A stretch of DNA of 64,000 bases. It comes from Solea solea (taxonomy: Eukaryota; Chordata; Actinopteri; Pleuronectiformes; Soleidae). Shown one piece after another: positions 24,530 to 39,300 of the stretch. The first letter of the stretch is position 1. Every line of letters starts with the position of its first letter. A program made the position numbers and the translations under genes. The DNA is taken from assembly GCF_958295425.1 (NCBI RefSeq), contig NC_081138.1:24821733-24885732 (forward strand), given 5' to 3'. Below the pieces are notes generated by a model that did no database searches, was not told the DNA's origin, and was given only the letters and a program-made list of their open reading frames with translations.

Positions 24530-24760
24530 TTTCTGTGATTGGATTCCAATCGGATAGCGCCTGACCACTTTCTTACTAACATTGTTGTTGATATAGTGGT
24601 ACACAGGATGTGACACTGTAGTCTGTCGCTGGAAATCGGATCTTGATGTGGACACCAGGTGTAAATGCATGTGGTGAAGTGGTATCTGACCACAGGGAAT
24701 GCATTCTAATGCCAGGTGTAAAGAGGGCCACAGCATCGCTCTCTTCTTCTTTGGTAGGAA
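24530..24760. mobile_element. Probable MITE remnant
   Basis: Sequence with motifs such as 'tggaaatcggatcttgatgt' and 'gacaccaggtgtaaatgcat', later mirrored by 'taatgccaggtgtaaagagg', resembles a dispersed fish MITE. The ends are not defined. Confidence 0.3.
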
Positions 24761-25533
24761 TGAGTCCTATTCCCTGCGTCCGGACTTGAAGTGAGATACT
24801 ACAGGACCCTGACGCGTGACTATACCACGGTCCGCGCCAGGGACCTTGCACTTTGGTGCAGAAATATACCGGGGCCTGAAGACAAAGGGCACAACTATTC
24901 CTGTTGGCTTTCATCAGCTACATGGAAGTGAACAAGAACACGACACCAAGCTTCAATTGTCTTTTAGCAACGTCTGAATTTGATGATTCACGGCCACAGT
25001 CCTGGTAGTTTTCTCCTGTCCGTACAGAGCAGATGGAATGTGCACGTTCACGAGCGAGGAAACGGTTCTCATGCAGACTTTGGTTTACAATTGAAAAACA
25101 GTGAGTAACTCAAACAAAGGAAGGATGGAAACATGTATAATATATAAACAGCTGTCTTTAAACATGTGAAATAAATATAAATTAATATATATTAACATTA
25201 CTTTAACATGTGCTTTCTGAAAGACATCGATGTCACGCGAGTCACAGAGGTGCAGAAACGTTGCAATGTGCATTTGGCCCTTTGCTCTTGAGAAAGAAAA
25301 AAGACAAACCTCTGGACATGGACAGTTGTATGTCCAATCGAAAGCTTGCTTTAAAAAGATGGTGATAAGGAAACAATTTGTCGGCAGCAATAGAAGCAAA
25401 CAGAACATCAGTGTATTCCCCCTTTTGCTGATGAATGGAAACAACAATGCAACTTTTCCTTTAGTTTGCAACCTTAGCGTCCTGAGTTTCCCTCCGTCAG
25501 ACTGACCGTCCCTGGTTCCCTTCGCGTGGACGG

Positions 25534-28500
25534 TTACTTCTCATATGTCTTGCTGTGCAGATAACTGAAGAGCGCCTCCAGTCCTTTGGTGGAACTCAAC
25601 AACTGCTTCAGCATCTGACACTCCTTCTCATTCACCTCCTCCAGGAGAGACATGACGATACTCCTCACCAGGCATTTGGACTCTTCTAAAATCTTTTCAA
25701 ACACACACACACACACACACACAGAGTGGACAAGGTAATTTAACGACATTCAGAAGACAGATTTACCTCTGTATCAGGACCTACCACTGCGTTGCATGAT
25801 GCCATTTCCTTCACGCGCAGCATCACCTCTTGGTTAAACGTAGTGGGCCAGAAGACTTGTGACACGAGACCACGACTGCAAGCTTCTTGTGCCGTGAGCT
25901 TCCTGCTGCAGAACAACATCTCGTTGGCCTGCCATTGGAGACACGGAGGGCCACGTTAATATTTAAGTTTGAGTCAGGTCAATTCACCACAGATCAAGTG
26001 AAATCTTCCAAAAAGGCTCGACCCACCAGGGCTACACCCAGGATCTGAGGGAAGGTGTATGAGGAGCATCCGGATGGGGTGAGATGGATGGCTGCACACG
26101 GAGTTTGGAACCAGGCCCTCTCGCTGGCCCACACTACGTCACACAGTGGCAAGATGGAGGCCCCCAAGCCGAGAGCTGGCCCATTTATTGCCACCACGAT
26201 GGGTTTCTTGAAGTGAATGAACGCCAACACAAAATCCCTTTGGGGGGGTTCATAGAGCAGCAGTCAGTACCAAACAAGAGTGTGTCCATGTTTGTGATGG
26301 AAAAGACTCTTACCGCACGGCGTCGGCGATGCGGCTGCTCTCTTTTCTGCGGTCAGTGGACAGACGCCCGATCAGGTAGGACGGCTCCAGGCCGCTGCAG
26401 AAAACCGTTCCCACTGAGCTGAGCAGCAACAGCTTACTGTCGTCCACGGCAGCATTGCCCAGCGCTCGACACACTTCCTTCATGATCTGAGGAGAAGAGG
26501 GCGGGGAAGTGCATTTTACATTATTATCACCCGCACACACACATTCACTGAAAGACAGGAGTTACAGTACTGTAATAACGTTTCGAATCCTCCAGAGTAA
26601 AAGCTGGCATCCACTCAGGATCTCAGATTGAAATTGAAAATGAACAGAGCACTGTGACAGCAGGGATGTTTATATACTGTCATTATCTAATAACTTGGAC
26701 TTTGTGTTTTCACCTGGGTTTCCCACATTACACTATTTATTATTGTGCATTATGCAATTTGTTTTCATTGTCAAAAAGTTGTTCAGCAACCACACTGTCC
26801 CACTTTTTGGCATCCTTCTGTTGTGGTACTTAGCAGAGTGGTCTGTTAATTAAAGAATCAGAACTTCTCCATGACAAAAGGAAATAGAATGGGGGGGGGG
26901 GGGGGGGAAAGCACCATTTTTTAAATGTACCATGCATTATGACAGAGATGGAATTCAAGCTCGTTTTTATTTGGTGTTTTTGAAATTGGAAATAATGTCA
27001 GCATGAAGGAGTGTTTACCATGTCACATTCTTCTTTTGATTGGTGGGCTGCACTGTGGTGGGCTGGTATGATACCAAACTATTTGTGGAGCTGACAGAGC
27101 TGTCACCGTGCGGCCTACACAAACAGTCGTGCAAATTCAGGGATTTCAAGTCCAAAACCATACCATGGCAATCTGAACTGCACTGTACCGTTTAGGGACA
27201 AAGCAGCTGTGCCTCAGCTACAGCGATCCGGCATCTAAATGCTATAGCAATCCATTGACTAGTGGATAAAGAATTTTTCAATAACTATTTACGTATTTAA
27301 AAGTTATTGGTTAGTGTTAAAACTAAGATTATTATATGGAACATTACCTTAAGAAAAAAATGCTATTTACATGGATCAGGACACAGGGCTTGCTATTAGA
27401 GAGCTACATTTTCAGTGCAGGTGAAATGTTTACATGACTTGTTCACTTGATCATCTGTCAGACAGCACACACCACATGCTGATAGCAGCTGCACTTCCCA
27501 ACTGTAGTGTGGGACAAATATGAGTCATAAGATAAAGTGGACGTCATGTTGTTTTGAATAAGACCTGAAACTTGCAATTGAGATTACAAACTCCTCAGAC
27601 AAATGTTCACTGACATTATAAAAAGAAGTGAAAAGAAGTCATAAACTCTCAGCTGACGTCAGGCGAAAGGCAGGGTACACCGTGGACAGGTCGCCAGTCC
27701 GTCACAGGGCCACATCCACTCCCACATTCACATTTACTGTCAATTTAGAGTGTCCAAATCCAAAATCTGCATGTTTTTGGACTGTGGGAGGAAACCGGAG
27801 AACCCGGAGAAAACCCACGCACACACACGGGGAGAACATTCAAGCTCCAGACCTCAATTCTCTGCAATTTTCAGAAATATACAAGTTGCTCCTTTGGTCA
27901 GTCATGACAGTATTTGAATGATACGATAATGATCAAGAAATGACTTTGTACTGCGTTTAAAAACAATTTATAGGGGGTATATTCGAAGACATTCTTTGCA
28001 GAAGTTATCGAGTCGGAGCATCTGTTGTTTTCTGATGCTTCAAAGACAGAGGCGGGGGAAGGCACGATCAGAGCCGTTTGATAAACCCACAGCTTACAGG
28101 CTTACTGTCACACATGAAAGTACACAAACACACACAGACACGCGTACGGTTTAGTTCACTTCAGCGTCTGTGACACTGAATCAAAGGTAGAATCGTCTGT
28201 GGAAGGAACATCGTATAATCTGAGAGGAGGAGGGGGAAAAACCTATTTTCCACAGCGGATGGATGTCTGCAAAATGCTAACCTCACTAATATATATTATC
28301 ATATCTCAAAGGAAGCCGTTGAGGGAAAAAAAAGGACACATAATTGTTTCCTTTAAATTTAATTAGATCAATGTTTAAAAAAAAAACATACAAATAAATA
28401 ACTATTTCCTGTATGCTATATCTAATTTGTAGATGAGCACTTTTTTGTAAGGCTTATATTATGAATGACTGCCTGTAAATAATGGAAGTCTCAGTGAGAA

Positions 28501-31500
28501 AAGTCGAAGTCGAGTGCCAGAAACCTTTTTCTCCAGAATTTCCATGAGGAAGCCACTCCATTACTTGCAAAAATAAGTCTGTATGCAAATCTATTAGAAA
28601 AAACCCTTTTCTTCACTTGATTTATAATAGAAGTAAACATTTCTCCAAGGAGTTTTATGGTCTCCATCACTAGTTCCAGGTCTTTTCCAATACAGCTTTA
28701 TTTAGTAAATGATGGTCCCCTTTAGAGCCACACATGGCCCATTCCCACTTCTCAAAAAGCCAGTTTAATCCCGAATTTAATCAGCTTTTTTTTTTGTTTT
28801 TTGTTTTACCAGTGGGAATGTGTTTAATCAGCATTCACTGAAATGACCGTGCAACGCTCATAGTTTTTATCAACCTTGGCTCCGATCACCATCAGTGGGA
28901 ATGTAAGGTAAACATGTTCCTTTCTTCTTTGTCTGCTATGTTTTTGTATGGACACAAATAAACAAAGTAAAAGCCTAATCAGAATAAAAATGCTTGCATG
29001 TCAACACGTCAATCTGAATACTCTGGTCCAATACAGCCCATACGGAGGGGCATTTTATTCTGATCCAGGGGGTTGTTGAGGTGTCCATGTAAACACATTC
29101 TCATCATGACTTCCTGGTTTGGTTTATTACGTGCATGTGCAGCAGCGTAAAACGTGACATATTTCCTCTTTTCATTCATACTGCTGGATATAGAAACATG
29201 GCAGGAAAAAAATGGAGCTTTAAAAAGAACTCTATACTGTAAGGCAGTAAATTAAACGTGCTTGGATTAATGTAAATGTCCTCCTGCCCTCTCCCTCTGT
29301 TTATCAAACCCGGGAGCACAAAGAACTGCTGAGTCTGTGGCTTCATTACATTGAAGAGAAGAAGCATTAGTATTGTTTGAGGAACACAATGTGGGCCCAT
29401 TTTTAGAAAGAAAGGAAGAAATATGAATAGACAGAAATGAAAGTCACAGAAGCGAGAGAGGAAGGAAATGCAATTGATGAGCAGAGGAGGAATATCTGAG
29501 GGCTCAAGTGGAGCTTCTTTTTCAGTCGCACTCTGTGTGTGTGTGTAAAAAAAGGGTTTATTATGTCTACGTCCACGTAAACAGGGGAAGTTGAAACTGT
29601 TAAATGTCAACATAGCTATCGTTTATTTCATCAACTGGATCAGATCAGTTTAAAGAAACATAGCAACATAGTAACCACTGAAACAGCATCACTGAGAGCT
29701 ATAGGGTTTTCTCTCTTTGGTTTCTGATTCATCTGTGACATCAGAGTGCATGCAGGAGTGGAAAAAACAACACCACAGGGCAGAGCTACTTGTGGAAATG
29801 GGATTGGGGGTTAATCACTTTTTTAGCAGCTTCCCCAGGGTTTAAAAGTCCCAGAGGAAGATATAGATTTCTGGTCCAATAGGTGCACGGTTGAAGGTGG
29901 AGGAGGTGGATGTGCAGAGGATGAGCTCTCAATCATGCTCATCCCTGCCTGCACTTTCCACATGTGGTGTCTGGCACTGGCCAAAATACTTAAATAGAAA
30001 ATAATAACACTTCACAAACTAATGGCTAATGTCATGGTGGTTTGGCAAGGCAACCAACAACCAAAAACACAGCAATAACACTTTCATGAATCAAAACCGC
30101 ACTCGATATAGAGAGTGAAATGTAAGTGGCACAAAAACATCCAGGGCAAATGTAAAAGGAGCAGCACGACACTGATTGGCATGAAGAAATGAGCAGCCAA
30201 TCCCAGACTGGTGCATCTCTGCGGGCGGCCAATTCAAGGAGTGAATCATCATCATCACAAAGCAACAAGCTACAGCATGAGAGCGGAGTCTAATTCTGTG
30301 CATCTGCAGGTGCCCGTGTTCCAGCCCTTAATAAACTCTTTCATTCGTTTATTTAGGATTTAACAGTGACAATATTTAGTCTACGTACCAATAGATGACA
30401 CTGTGAAGTAAAACGTGTGGATTTTCAAATATAAAAATGACAAAACTGTGATAAAATAATGAAATCCTTTTGATCACAGTGTTCTATCATGATGGAAAAC
30501 AATGCAATACCCAGCTCGCTCTGCCACTAGCTGTTGATTTCTTCACAAGTGAGCGGGTGAAAATGATGAAGAGCGTGAGAAAAAACAGCACGATACAGTG
30601 TGTTGTAAACACCTGTAGAAGAGGCTGCTTCATCAACAGAACTTAATAACAGCGCTTCTAAAAATAGGGAGCTCATCTTCACTATAATTGTAAATCAGCT
30701 ATTTAACAAGGATGCATAAAATCTTTTTTGTTTTTTTTCCCCCCATTTATGAGTTATTTAATGAAGCCTGTAATTGAAATCTCCAAATCCCGTGTACTCC
30801 TCGCGTTGTTCTGCAGCCGCGTCACAGAAACCAGCTCTTGTTTTACCTCGTTTGAGACTGCGCAGTCATCAAGTGTCTGCATAGTACATGTACAGGGGCC
30901 GGCACGAGATGAAGTCAAAGAAGCGTTGCCTTAGCTCATCACAAAGTCAGACATGCCAACAAAAGCCTAAACGTGGAGTTTCTTGTCATGCAATTCTGCA
31001 AAATTGAGGCTTTATTAGTACTTTATTCTTTTGATTTTGGATTATCTTAGAAATCATTGAGCTCATATTTCTTTTACAGTCTCTCCCTCTTGTAGAGATG
31101 TCATTGTTATTCCTACACTGCAAGCAGTGGAAATCATTGAAAGTCTGGCCTAGAGAATCTCCACTTCCCTGGAGAACGATTATGCAAGGTTTCTCCTTTA
31201 TGAAGAGACATTTACCGCATAATTCTCTTGCAAGTTTAAGTGACATTTTGGTTTTAGAACAACAGATGGCATTGTGCTGGTTTATGTGTGCTCCTAATTA
31301 TCCTCCATGTAGAAACCTTGTTTGAGGAAACTGTCTGTTGGTACAATGAAAAGCCCCCGAGGGCTTCTGTATTTTCTTTTTTTTTTTAGATTCTTGCAGG
31401 TAAACATATTCAGCTGGCAACTGAAACCAGAACGACTGCTCAGTGCTTGTTGCCTCATCTGACCAATGCTGATAGCGTGTAAAAAATTGTTTTCTAGCAT

Positions 31501-34500
31501 CTTATGTTCAACATGTTTTGTGAAGCCACCGAGACCTTGACCTTTGACCACCCAAAACCAAACATTTGTGCCAAAATGATGCATTCGAAAGGCAAATAAG
31601 GGATTTGTGAGGTCACAGTGACATTTTACCTTTGACCAACTAAGTCTAATAAGGTCATTATAAAGACCATATGGTCAATTTGACCTTTGACCACCATAAT
31701 CTGTATAATAATGACTTAAGTCCAACTTGAGAAATTGAGTTCACATCAAACCCACATTTATCTTCCGATAAGTCCAATTCTAAATTGGTCATCCGTGAGC
31801 CCAAGTGAACGTTTGTACCAAATCTGAAAGGATTCCCTAAAGGAGTCCCTGAGATATTGTCTTTCACAGGGCAAAAAAAATGGGATGTGTGAGTTCAAAG
31901 AGACCATAACTATTGACCAGCAAAATATTTATGCCCTCAAAGGTATTCTTGAAGTATCATGTGCACTAGAATGGAAAGGATGGACAGATAAGACAACCCT
32001 AAAACATAATACCTCCTGTCACTGGCTCTCCCCAGGTGCAGAGGAATAAATGAATGTCTTAAGCCAGTGATTCCCTGGGGTACTTCTACTCCCAGGAGTA
32101 CACAAATGACTGGAGGTCAAACGTCTGAAGAAAAGTTTGGGAACCACCGTCTTCAGCTACATCTTGAAAAGACCTCTACAATGGGAAGATGTAATGGATG
32201 GATGCACGTGCCAGTGTAATCTGTGAAACAAGTGTCTGCACATCGGTGCGCTCTCTCACCTCTGGTGTCAGAGCGTTGTTGTCTGTGGTTTGGCTCGACA
32301 GGAGGACGTGCGTGAACCCCTCCTCTTTCCTCACCACGATGTCTCGGAAGCGACAGTTGTTCTCGTTCTGTCGCACGTTGTACCTGAGCCGCTTGTCGAA
32401 CACGTAGCCCTTCTCCTCCGCCATCTTCCGCTTCGCTGAGCTGTGCAGGTGCATCTTTCCATTGGCGAGAGGGCAGCCTGACACAGGGGAGCAGAGGCGG
32501 ACGGGTCAGTCTGGCTTTAAAGACCGTCAATTGTTCCCGATATGTACATTTCTACACGCCTGATTCAAATGAACGGCTCGTTATCAGGCTTCTGCGGAGC
32601 TTGATGACGAGCTGACCGTTTGAATCAGGTGTGTTGGAGCAAATGTATGTGCTGATTTTAGATATTATGCTAATGTTTATTAAATATCTTTGGGAATATT
32701 TGTTTCCAACCTGAACTTGTTGACTTTGTGACTGATCACATGACGCACCATGGAACAACATACAGAAAGATCTCTCAGCAAATTTAAGCATCATAAAAAA
32801 TGTGGTGACAAAGGTCTGTGGGTGTTTTTTAAGACTTGCTGTATGTCTTCTATGTTATATGCTGTATTGATCTTTGATCTTAATGTGTTTTAGTGTTATT
32901 TTTATGATTTTGTACGACTGCGATCTTGGCCAGATCTCAATGTGACCTCCTGGTAAAAATAAAGATAAAAAAAAAGACCTGCTATATATAGCTAATAGAA
33001 TATTTATACTTACCTACTGAGCTAAGTGAACCTGACAAAGCTACAAGAGAAACTTCACTCATGAGTCTCAAGAGACTAAGTTTTCTAAGTAATTAGAATG
33101 AGCAATGGTTTTTCACTTTTATGATTAAGGAATAAATCCAGTTTCCCAGGACTGCCCTGTAAATAAATCCATTACAGTTTATTGCACTGAGAAACTAAAG
33201 TGTGGTGCTAAAAATTTAAACACTGAAAATCGTTTTCTTTTTGAAACTGAGTGGCGTATTCGACATTTTCTTATTAGAAGAACATGTGTTTCCCTACACT
33301 TTCTTACAAGAGAACCTGCCTTTTAATTGTGTACGTGTATATACAGGTGTATGACTGTCGTTTGAAGGAATATTAATCTTATTTTCACATTCAACAAATT
33401 GATCAGAGTGAGTCACAAAAAAAAGTACAACTACATTTCTATTCTAAATGTGACAACATACACCCACTTTGTGACCCATGGGTAAAGTTACTAACAAGTA
33501 TTAACTATGTTTACATGCACATGGTTATAGCTTAAATACGCCATTCAATTGGACTTCTGCTCTGTCTTTGGAATCTTCTGGAATCGATTTATCAAATGAA
33601 GTGGGTCTGCCTCCTCTCAGCTGTGGTGGGTGGGGGTGGGGACACAAACGCTTCCTTCCAGCTTGTTAGTAAGAGGCAGTTTCCAGTTTAGCATGCAGTT
33701 GTACACTTCGTTAGCAGTTGAAGAAGTCTTCCTACCATCCATTGAAGTATTTATATAATGCTTTTCAAGTCGGCATGGGGAGTTGAATTCTTGACCTTCT
33801 GGTTGAGAGATGACCCACTCTACCACTGAGTCACAGTCACCCCCGATGTGTGTCTTAAAAACTCTGAGAGGGTTTTTTGTTTAGCTAATGTCACGTAACT
33901 AAGACAGCAAGCAAAGCTCCGCTTCCTCTAACATGTCATCAAATATGTACTGTGGGTTAGGGTTAGGGATTAGCGTTAGCGCTGACCCATATAATTGGGT
34001 TAAACATGTGCTATAACGTGATTAGAACCTCACTATCTCATCCAGAATCAGCTGTTTATCACAGACGACGGATCGAGTAACGTGATTTCCGTATTCCCAT
34101 TGCAGCCTCCGCATTAAAAGCTGAGCTTCAAGTATTCTCTAATATGAGATTAGGTAGTGAGCTGGACGGCGATTGGACAAATGCAGCAAAATTGCCACTT
34201 GCACAAACACTGGGATTGACAGCGTTGCAGAGCCTTTTCTGCCTCGGTCAGAATTTATGCAAGAATTTATGTATAAATAACTGGGCTTGAAATGAGCGTC
34301 CCTCGGTTTCAAAGACCAGCAACTGCCACTCGACCGTCCACATTACAGCCTTCAGACCTGGTTTTAACATCTGCCCTGAGAGAGCCGATCACAAGTGGCC
34401 AGGTCTCCTGTGATCTCACGACCCTGCGCTGTATGACTAATTAAACAGATATCAGTTCAGTTCACAAACAAAACAAAATTGTGTTTTCAACAAGTCTGAC

Positions 34501-36336
34501 TGAAACGGATATGTCAGATTTGTTTGTGTTTTTGTGGTTTTGTGTGTGTGTGTCAGTGTGTAGGTGTTGTTCTGTTGCGATATATCAGTGCAAGTGAAGG
34601 TAGAGAGAAAAGAAAAGAGTCAGGAGAGGCCGAGTGAATCCAAACACGACTCAGATCGCTGTAACATGAAATATGATTTTAACCATTAGGTAATATTGTA
34701 GTAGTGGCAGCAAATATAAATCAATGTGTGGGCTCTGAGAAGTGTAAAAATACTCTCAGTTCACTGTGTCAATATGTTTTTGTTTGATTGTGTTTTTTCC
34801 TACTGATGGATGTTGAGCTGCACAGGGCAACTTTATTGTTATTTAGTGTAGGTCTTGTTTTGTAGAGTCTTGTGGAACATGGACTCTTTCTGTCATGTTT
34901 TGTTGGGTTATTCTGTTGTCAGTGTTGTCTGTGAACTTTGTGTAAAATATTTACTTTTACCCATGGGTGCAAATAAAATAATCTGAAAGTGATAAAGAAA
35001 TGATAAGAGAGTACCAATCAGTACGTTTACATGCACAGTTTAATCAAGCTAAGGCCGTAGTCTGACTAAGACAGGCAATCGGACAACGGGTCCGAGTATA
35101 CATGGAGGAGGATGTTTATTTATTGGCAGAGTACGTCTGACTCCGCCTCCATACATCACATTATCCAGGTATGTTAGTCTGACTAATACTAGCTCAATTA
35201 TAGTTATATAATGGAGATAGTTATTATAGACTTTGGTGTTTACATGTCATTAATAAAACCAAATTATTGTCTTAGTCCAACTAAAATCAGACTTTTAACG
35301 CGCATGTAAACACACTGACAGTTTCCGATTGGGCACAGATTTTCTAAGGTAAAAAAACAAAAGCAGACGATGATGTTTAATGGAGGTCAATCTTAAAATC
35401 AAAAGTGCTCTCTCTCCAAAATGTACATCTACATAAATTAGACACCATCTTGTCACATTTTCACAGTCCTGTGCAACATCTGTGGTTCTATTTTTAGTGA
35501 AATTGCATAATGACGGGGCAATCACATGGGGAACCCCCAGCCAGTGCAGTCGGTTAATGGGTGAAGGTTGATGGATAAGGAGAATGTCTTTCAAGGATTA
35601 GTAGATTAGAATCCATAATATCTTGTTCACACATCGAGGAGCTCTGAAACTATCAAAATTATATGTTTGGAAATGGCGTTTTAAAATGAGTGAACTGACA
35701 GATTTCATAAAGACCTTTGACTTTTTATTTTAAAAATAATGTTTTGTGTGGCAACAGCCCAAATCTACACATGAAACATTTTTGCATATTCAAAAAATTG
35801 CAGTATGCAGTATTTAGCACGCATGTCCTGTTACTAAGGCGTGGTAAACATCCCTTGCATTCTCATCCAAAATGTCTGCAAAAAATAAACCAAGATAACT
35901 TTGAATGAATGAATGAATGTAATGATTAACTACAGTGACACAGACCCTGGACTGTGACCCAGGAGTAAGATTCATATTTGTTATCAGCTATTCCTGTAGT
36001 AAAGGCCAATAGAAGGAGCATTAAGAGCTGTGCTTCAGCAGAACTCTGCACAGTAGAAGTGTCAGGTTTGTGAGCAATGTCGTCATCATCATCATCATCT
36101 AACGGGAAATAATAAGTGCGGAACTAAACTGAATAACCTATGTATTTAGTGATGAACCAAGGAACTACAATACAGCCAAGCCAAGGACGTATTTCATCAA
36201 ATATATATATGACGTATTTTCAGTCTGTTCAGTCAAAAAATAGTCCTCATATCGTCTCAAACAGTCTCAGTCATTTTATTTGATAGGTGATTGACTGTGG
36301 ACGCTAAAGTGTTTACTGTTCCTTGAAATCACAACT

Positions 36337-36383
<47 letters not shown>

Positions 36384-39300
36384 CACACACACGTATGTAC
36401 ATATATACACATATATACATATATACACACATATGTATATATACATATATATACACACACATATATATACATATACATATATATATACACACACTTATAT
36501 ACATGCATAACTTATAACCTACCTACAAATCCATCAGCAGTGAACTAAGCTATAGAAAGTTATAAGTCCTGAATTTCCTCCCCTAAGATGTTTTGCCATC
36601 GTTTCCTTTACAGCAGTAAAATTGTTTGTCCAGTTTTGTCTCTTCAGTGAGGGTGAAATATGTTTTGGGTGGTTTTCCATCTGTACTGGAGCACCATCAT
36701 GTGGGTTTTGCAACAAGTGGCTGAATCCGAGTCAAGTGCCATCATCCCCATACACTTGAGATCTAGATCTGATGTATCCTGCTACACCTGTCATGGTGGA
36801 CATAACACTGTGTCCACCATGTCCAATTGATTATGTGGTTAATATGCTGTACAGAAAATAATATTGGTTTGCCTCTGTCCAAATCCTGTCCAAAAATGTT
36901 TTTCTTAATCAACTGGATGATGGCCTCCTTTCAATTGCACAAAGATGTCTCTGTAGCAAACACTGCACACAGTTATTTTGTAGCTTCAGTGACTTTCCAC
37001 ATCTTTATGGCTCGAGTAAATCTGCAACATCAGTAGTAACAGCTACCCCGGTTTAGAGTTGTGGCAGATCTGTGCGAGTTCCTGTGAACAGCTACTAAAT
37101 GCCAATTCAACACTTGGGAGTCATTGTCTGACCTTTTACCTACTTTAATGTTCTGAAATAACAAGGGAACAGCTGGCCATAAACATAAAACTGTCATGAA
37201 ACGGTCCAAATATATCGGAGCTTCTGGAAATGGATGCACAATTTGAAATAAATAGGGCTGTAAGGCTTCTGTCAAAACCCCGGTGAATTTAATTTTCTTT
37301 TTATTCCCACCTTGATGGCTTCATCTGGGATCAATTGTGGTGTGCAGAGCCAAAACATTTAAATGACGTCATTGTACAAACACATAACAGGCCTACCTGT
37401 CGACTGTAAACCCAGGAAATTGGTTTGTACTTAAAAACAAAAACATAGGATGCTGTAAGGAGTTACAGCAGCACAAAGGGGATATTTTTAATTAAATGCC
37501 GATATTGAAGAACCATAAAATGTGGAGATGTCCTATATAAATCGAATGGTGTGTAAAAATGTCTGGAATTACACAAATGACTGAAACTGTGTCACTGTAT
37601 AAATACATAAATTGAAATGTTGGCGATTTCCATAAAAATCCAATAAAAATCACTCAACTTCAATTAAAATATTGGAAAAGTAGAAGAATCACAACAAAAT
37701 TGTTGCTGCTGCTAGAATTATTAAAGACATTGTCAGGACCAAACATAGGTTTGAAGTTTCTCCAACAAGGCAGTATTAGTACTAAATGATCAGTTTTGGT
37801 TAATTGTTGAAGAAAAAGGATCAAATTCAAAATTCAAATCAAAAATTGTTCAAATTTTTGGCTCAAAAACTAATTCCATGCACATTCCTTGACAGCTTAC
37901 CTAGTTGAGTGGCGTGCTGCTGTCCAGTGGGATCCACGTCTCCTTGTTCTCCATCCACTTTGTCTGTGGGTGGTCGATGTGACCTCGCCGCTGCTCTGTA
38001 CAGGGGAGGCTCCATGTCTCCATTCTGCAGTCCGTTATGAGGAACCCTGACTGGAGGGACAAAATGAGACCCCGCTGACAGAGGAGCGTTGTAAGTCACG
38101 GGTTTGCTCATTCTGTCTCCTAAAATGTGTTTCCCAGGTCCCGCACCCACCCTCCGTTGCTTCTGAGTGGGTCCTGACGCTCCACTTCCAATCCCTAAAA
38201 CAGTTCCTACTCCAACCCCCATAGAGGGGCCACAAGTCCTTTTCTTTTTGCGGGACTCGGACCGAGCTCTGGAGCTCTCCGGAGCAGATGGGTGGCTGGT
38301 GATGTGGGACTCGCCGCGGTTTTTGGGAGCTTTGGGCCGCTTGTGTGAGTGCAGTCTCAAACTGTTGAACTGGTCGATGAACTCCTCGCAGTGCAGTAAG
38401 TGATGCTCCGGCTCCCATGTGTCCTCCTTACTCCCGTAGCCTTTCCACCTGATCAGGTACTCCCACTTACCCTTCTTGTTCCGCCTTTTGTCCACGATCC
38501 GCTCCACCTAAGGCAGCACAGGACAGGAACAGGCAATTAGGACTTTATGACCAACATTTTTACATCTCTAGTGCCCTCAAATGTATAATAAAATATAACT
38601 GAACTTCGATAAAAATGACCAGCATTATCCACTGCATTGCAAAATTAACCTTTGATATTTTGGAGAGGGTCATCCCTTGGTAATTTTATCATCATTTGGA
38701 TAAAACTGTTATCATCAGCGTTTAAGAAAGTACAGGAGATCCATTCTAAAAAAATTTACAAATTAACACTTGCACACTGGGTGGTCAACATGCTGTAAAG
38801 TTTTATATAATAGCATTTTTTTTTCTCAAATGCCACAGTAACAATATTACAAAAATAGTATAATCCAATTATCTTAACATCTTTGATGTGTCAAATGATT
38901 CTCTGCACTATAGATTTTTAGCTGTATTTAATTTTTCTCAGCTTTGGCTGTTTAATATGCATCATTTTGTCACTTTCAGCACCCGAGTGTCACAATTCCG
39001 TGACTATTCTACCTTCAACCTCATCACAAATGCAGGACATATTTTGTGATGATCATCACTTTTGCGTCTGGTTTTGTGACACTGACACTGACTGGTCTTT
39101 TATGCTACATCTGTGTGTGTGTGTGTTTGTGTGTGTCTACATTCCTTTACACCGTACACGTCTGTGTGGGGAAAACAACAGTGACAATGCAACAGTGCGT
39201 CAGGGGAAACTCTGCATCGAGCTCCACTTACGGTCAGATACGAAAACAGAAACCGCTGTCAATTGCTTGGTTTGTTCTCGCACAGACACAAACTACGCTG

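Noticed and set aside
29176..29613. 145-codon minus-strand open frame
   Set aside because: Composition is that of repeat-rich intron. No family resemblance was seen.
33955..33970. Telomere-like ggttagggttaggg
   Set aside because: Only about two and a half units. Too short to call an interstitial telomere.
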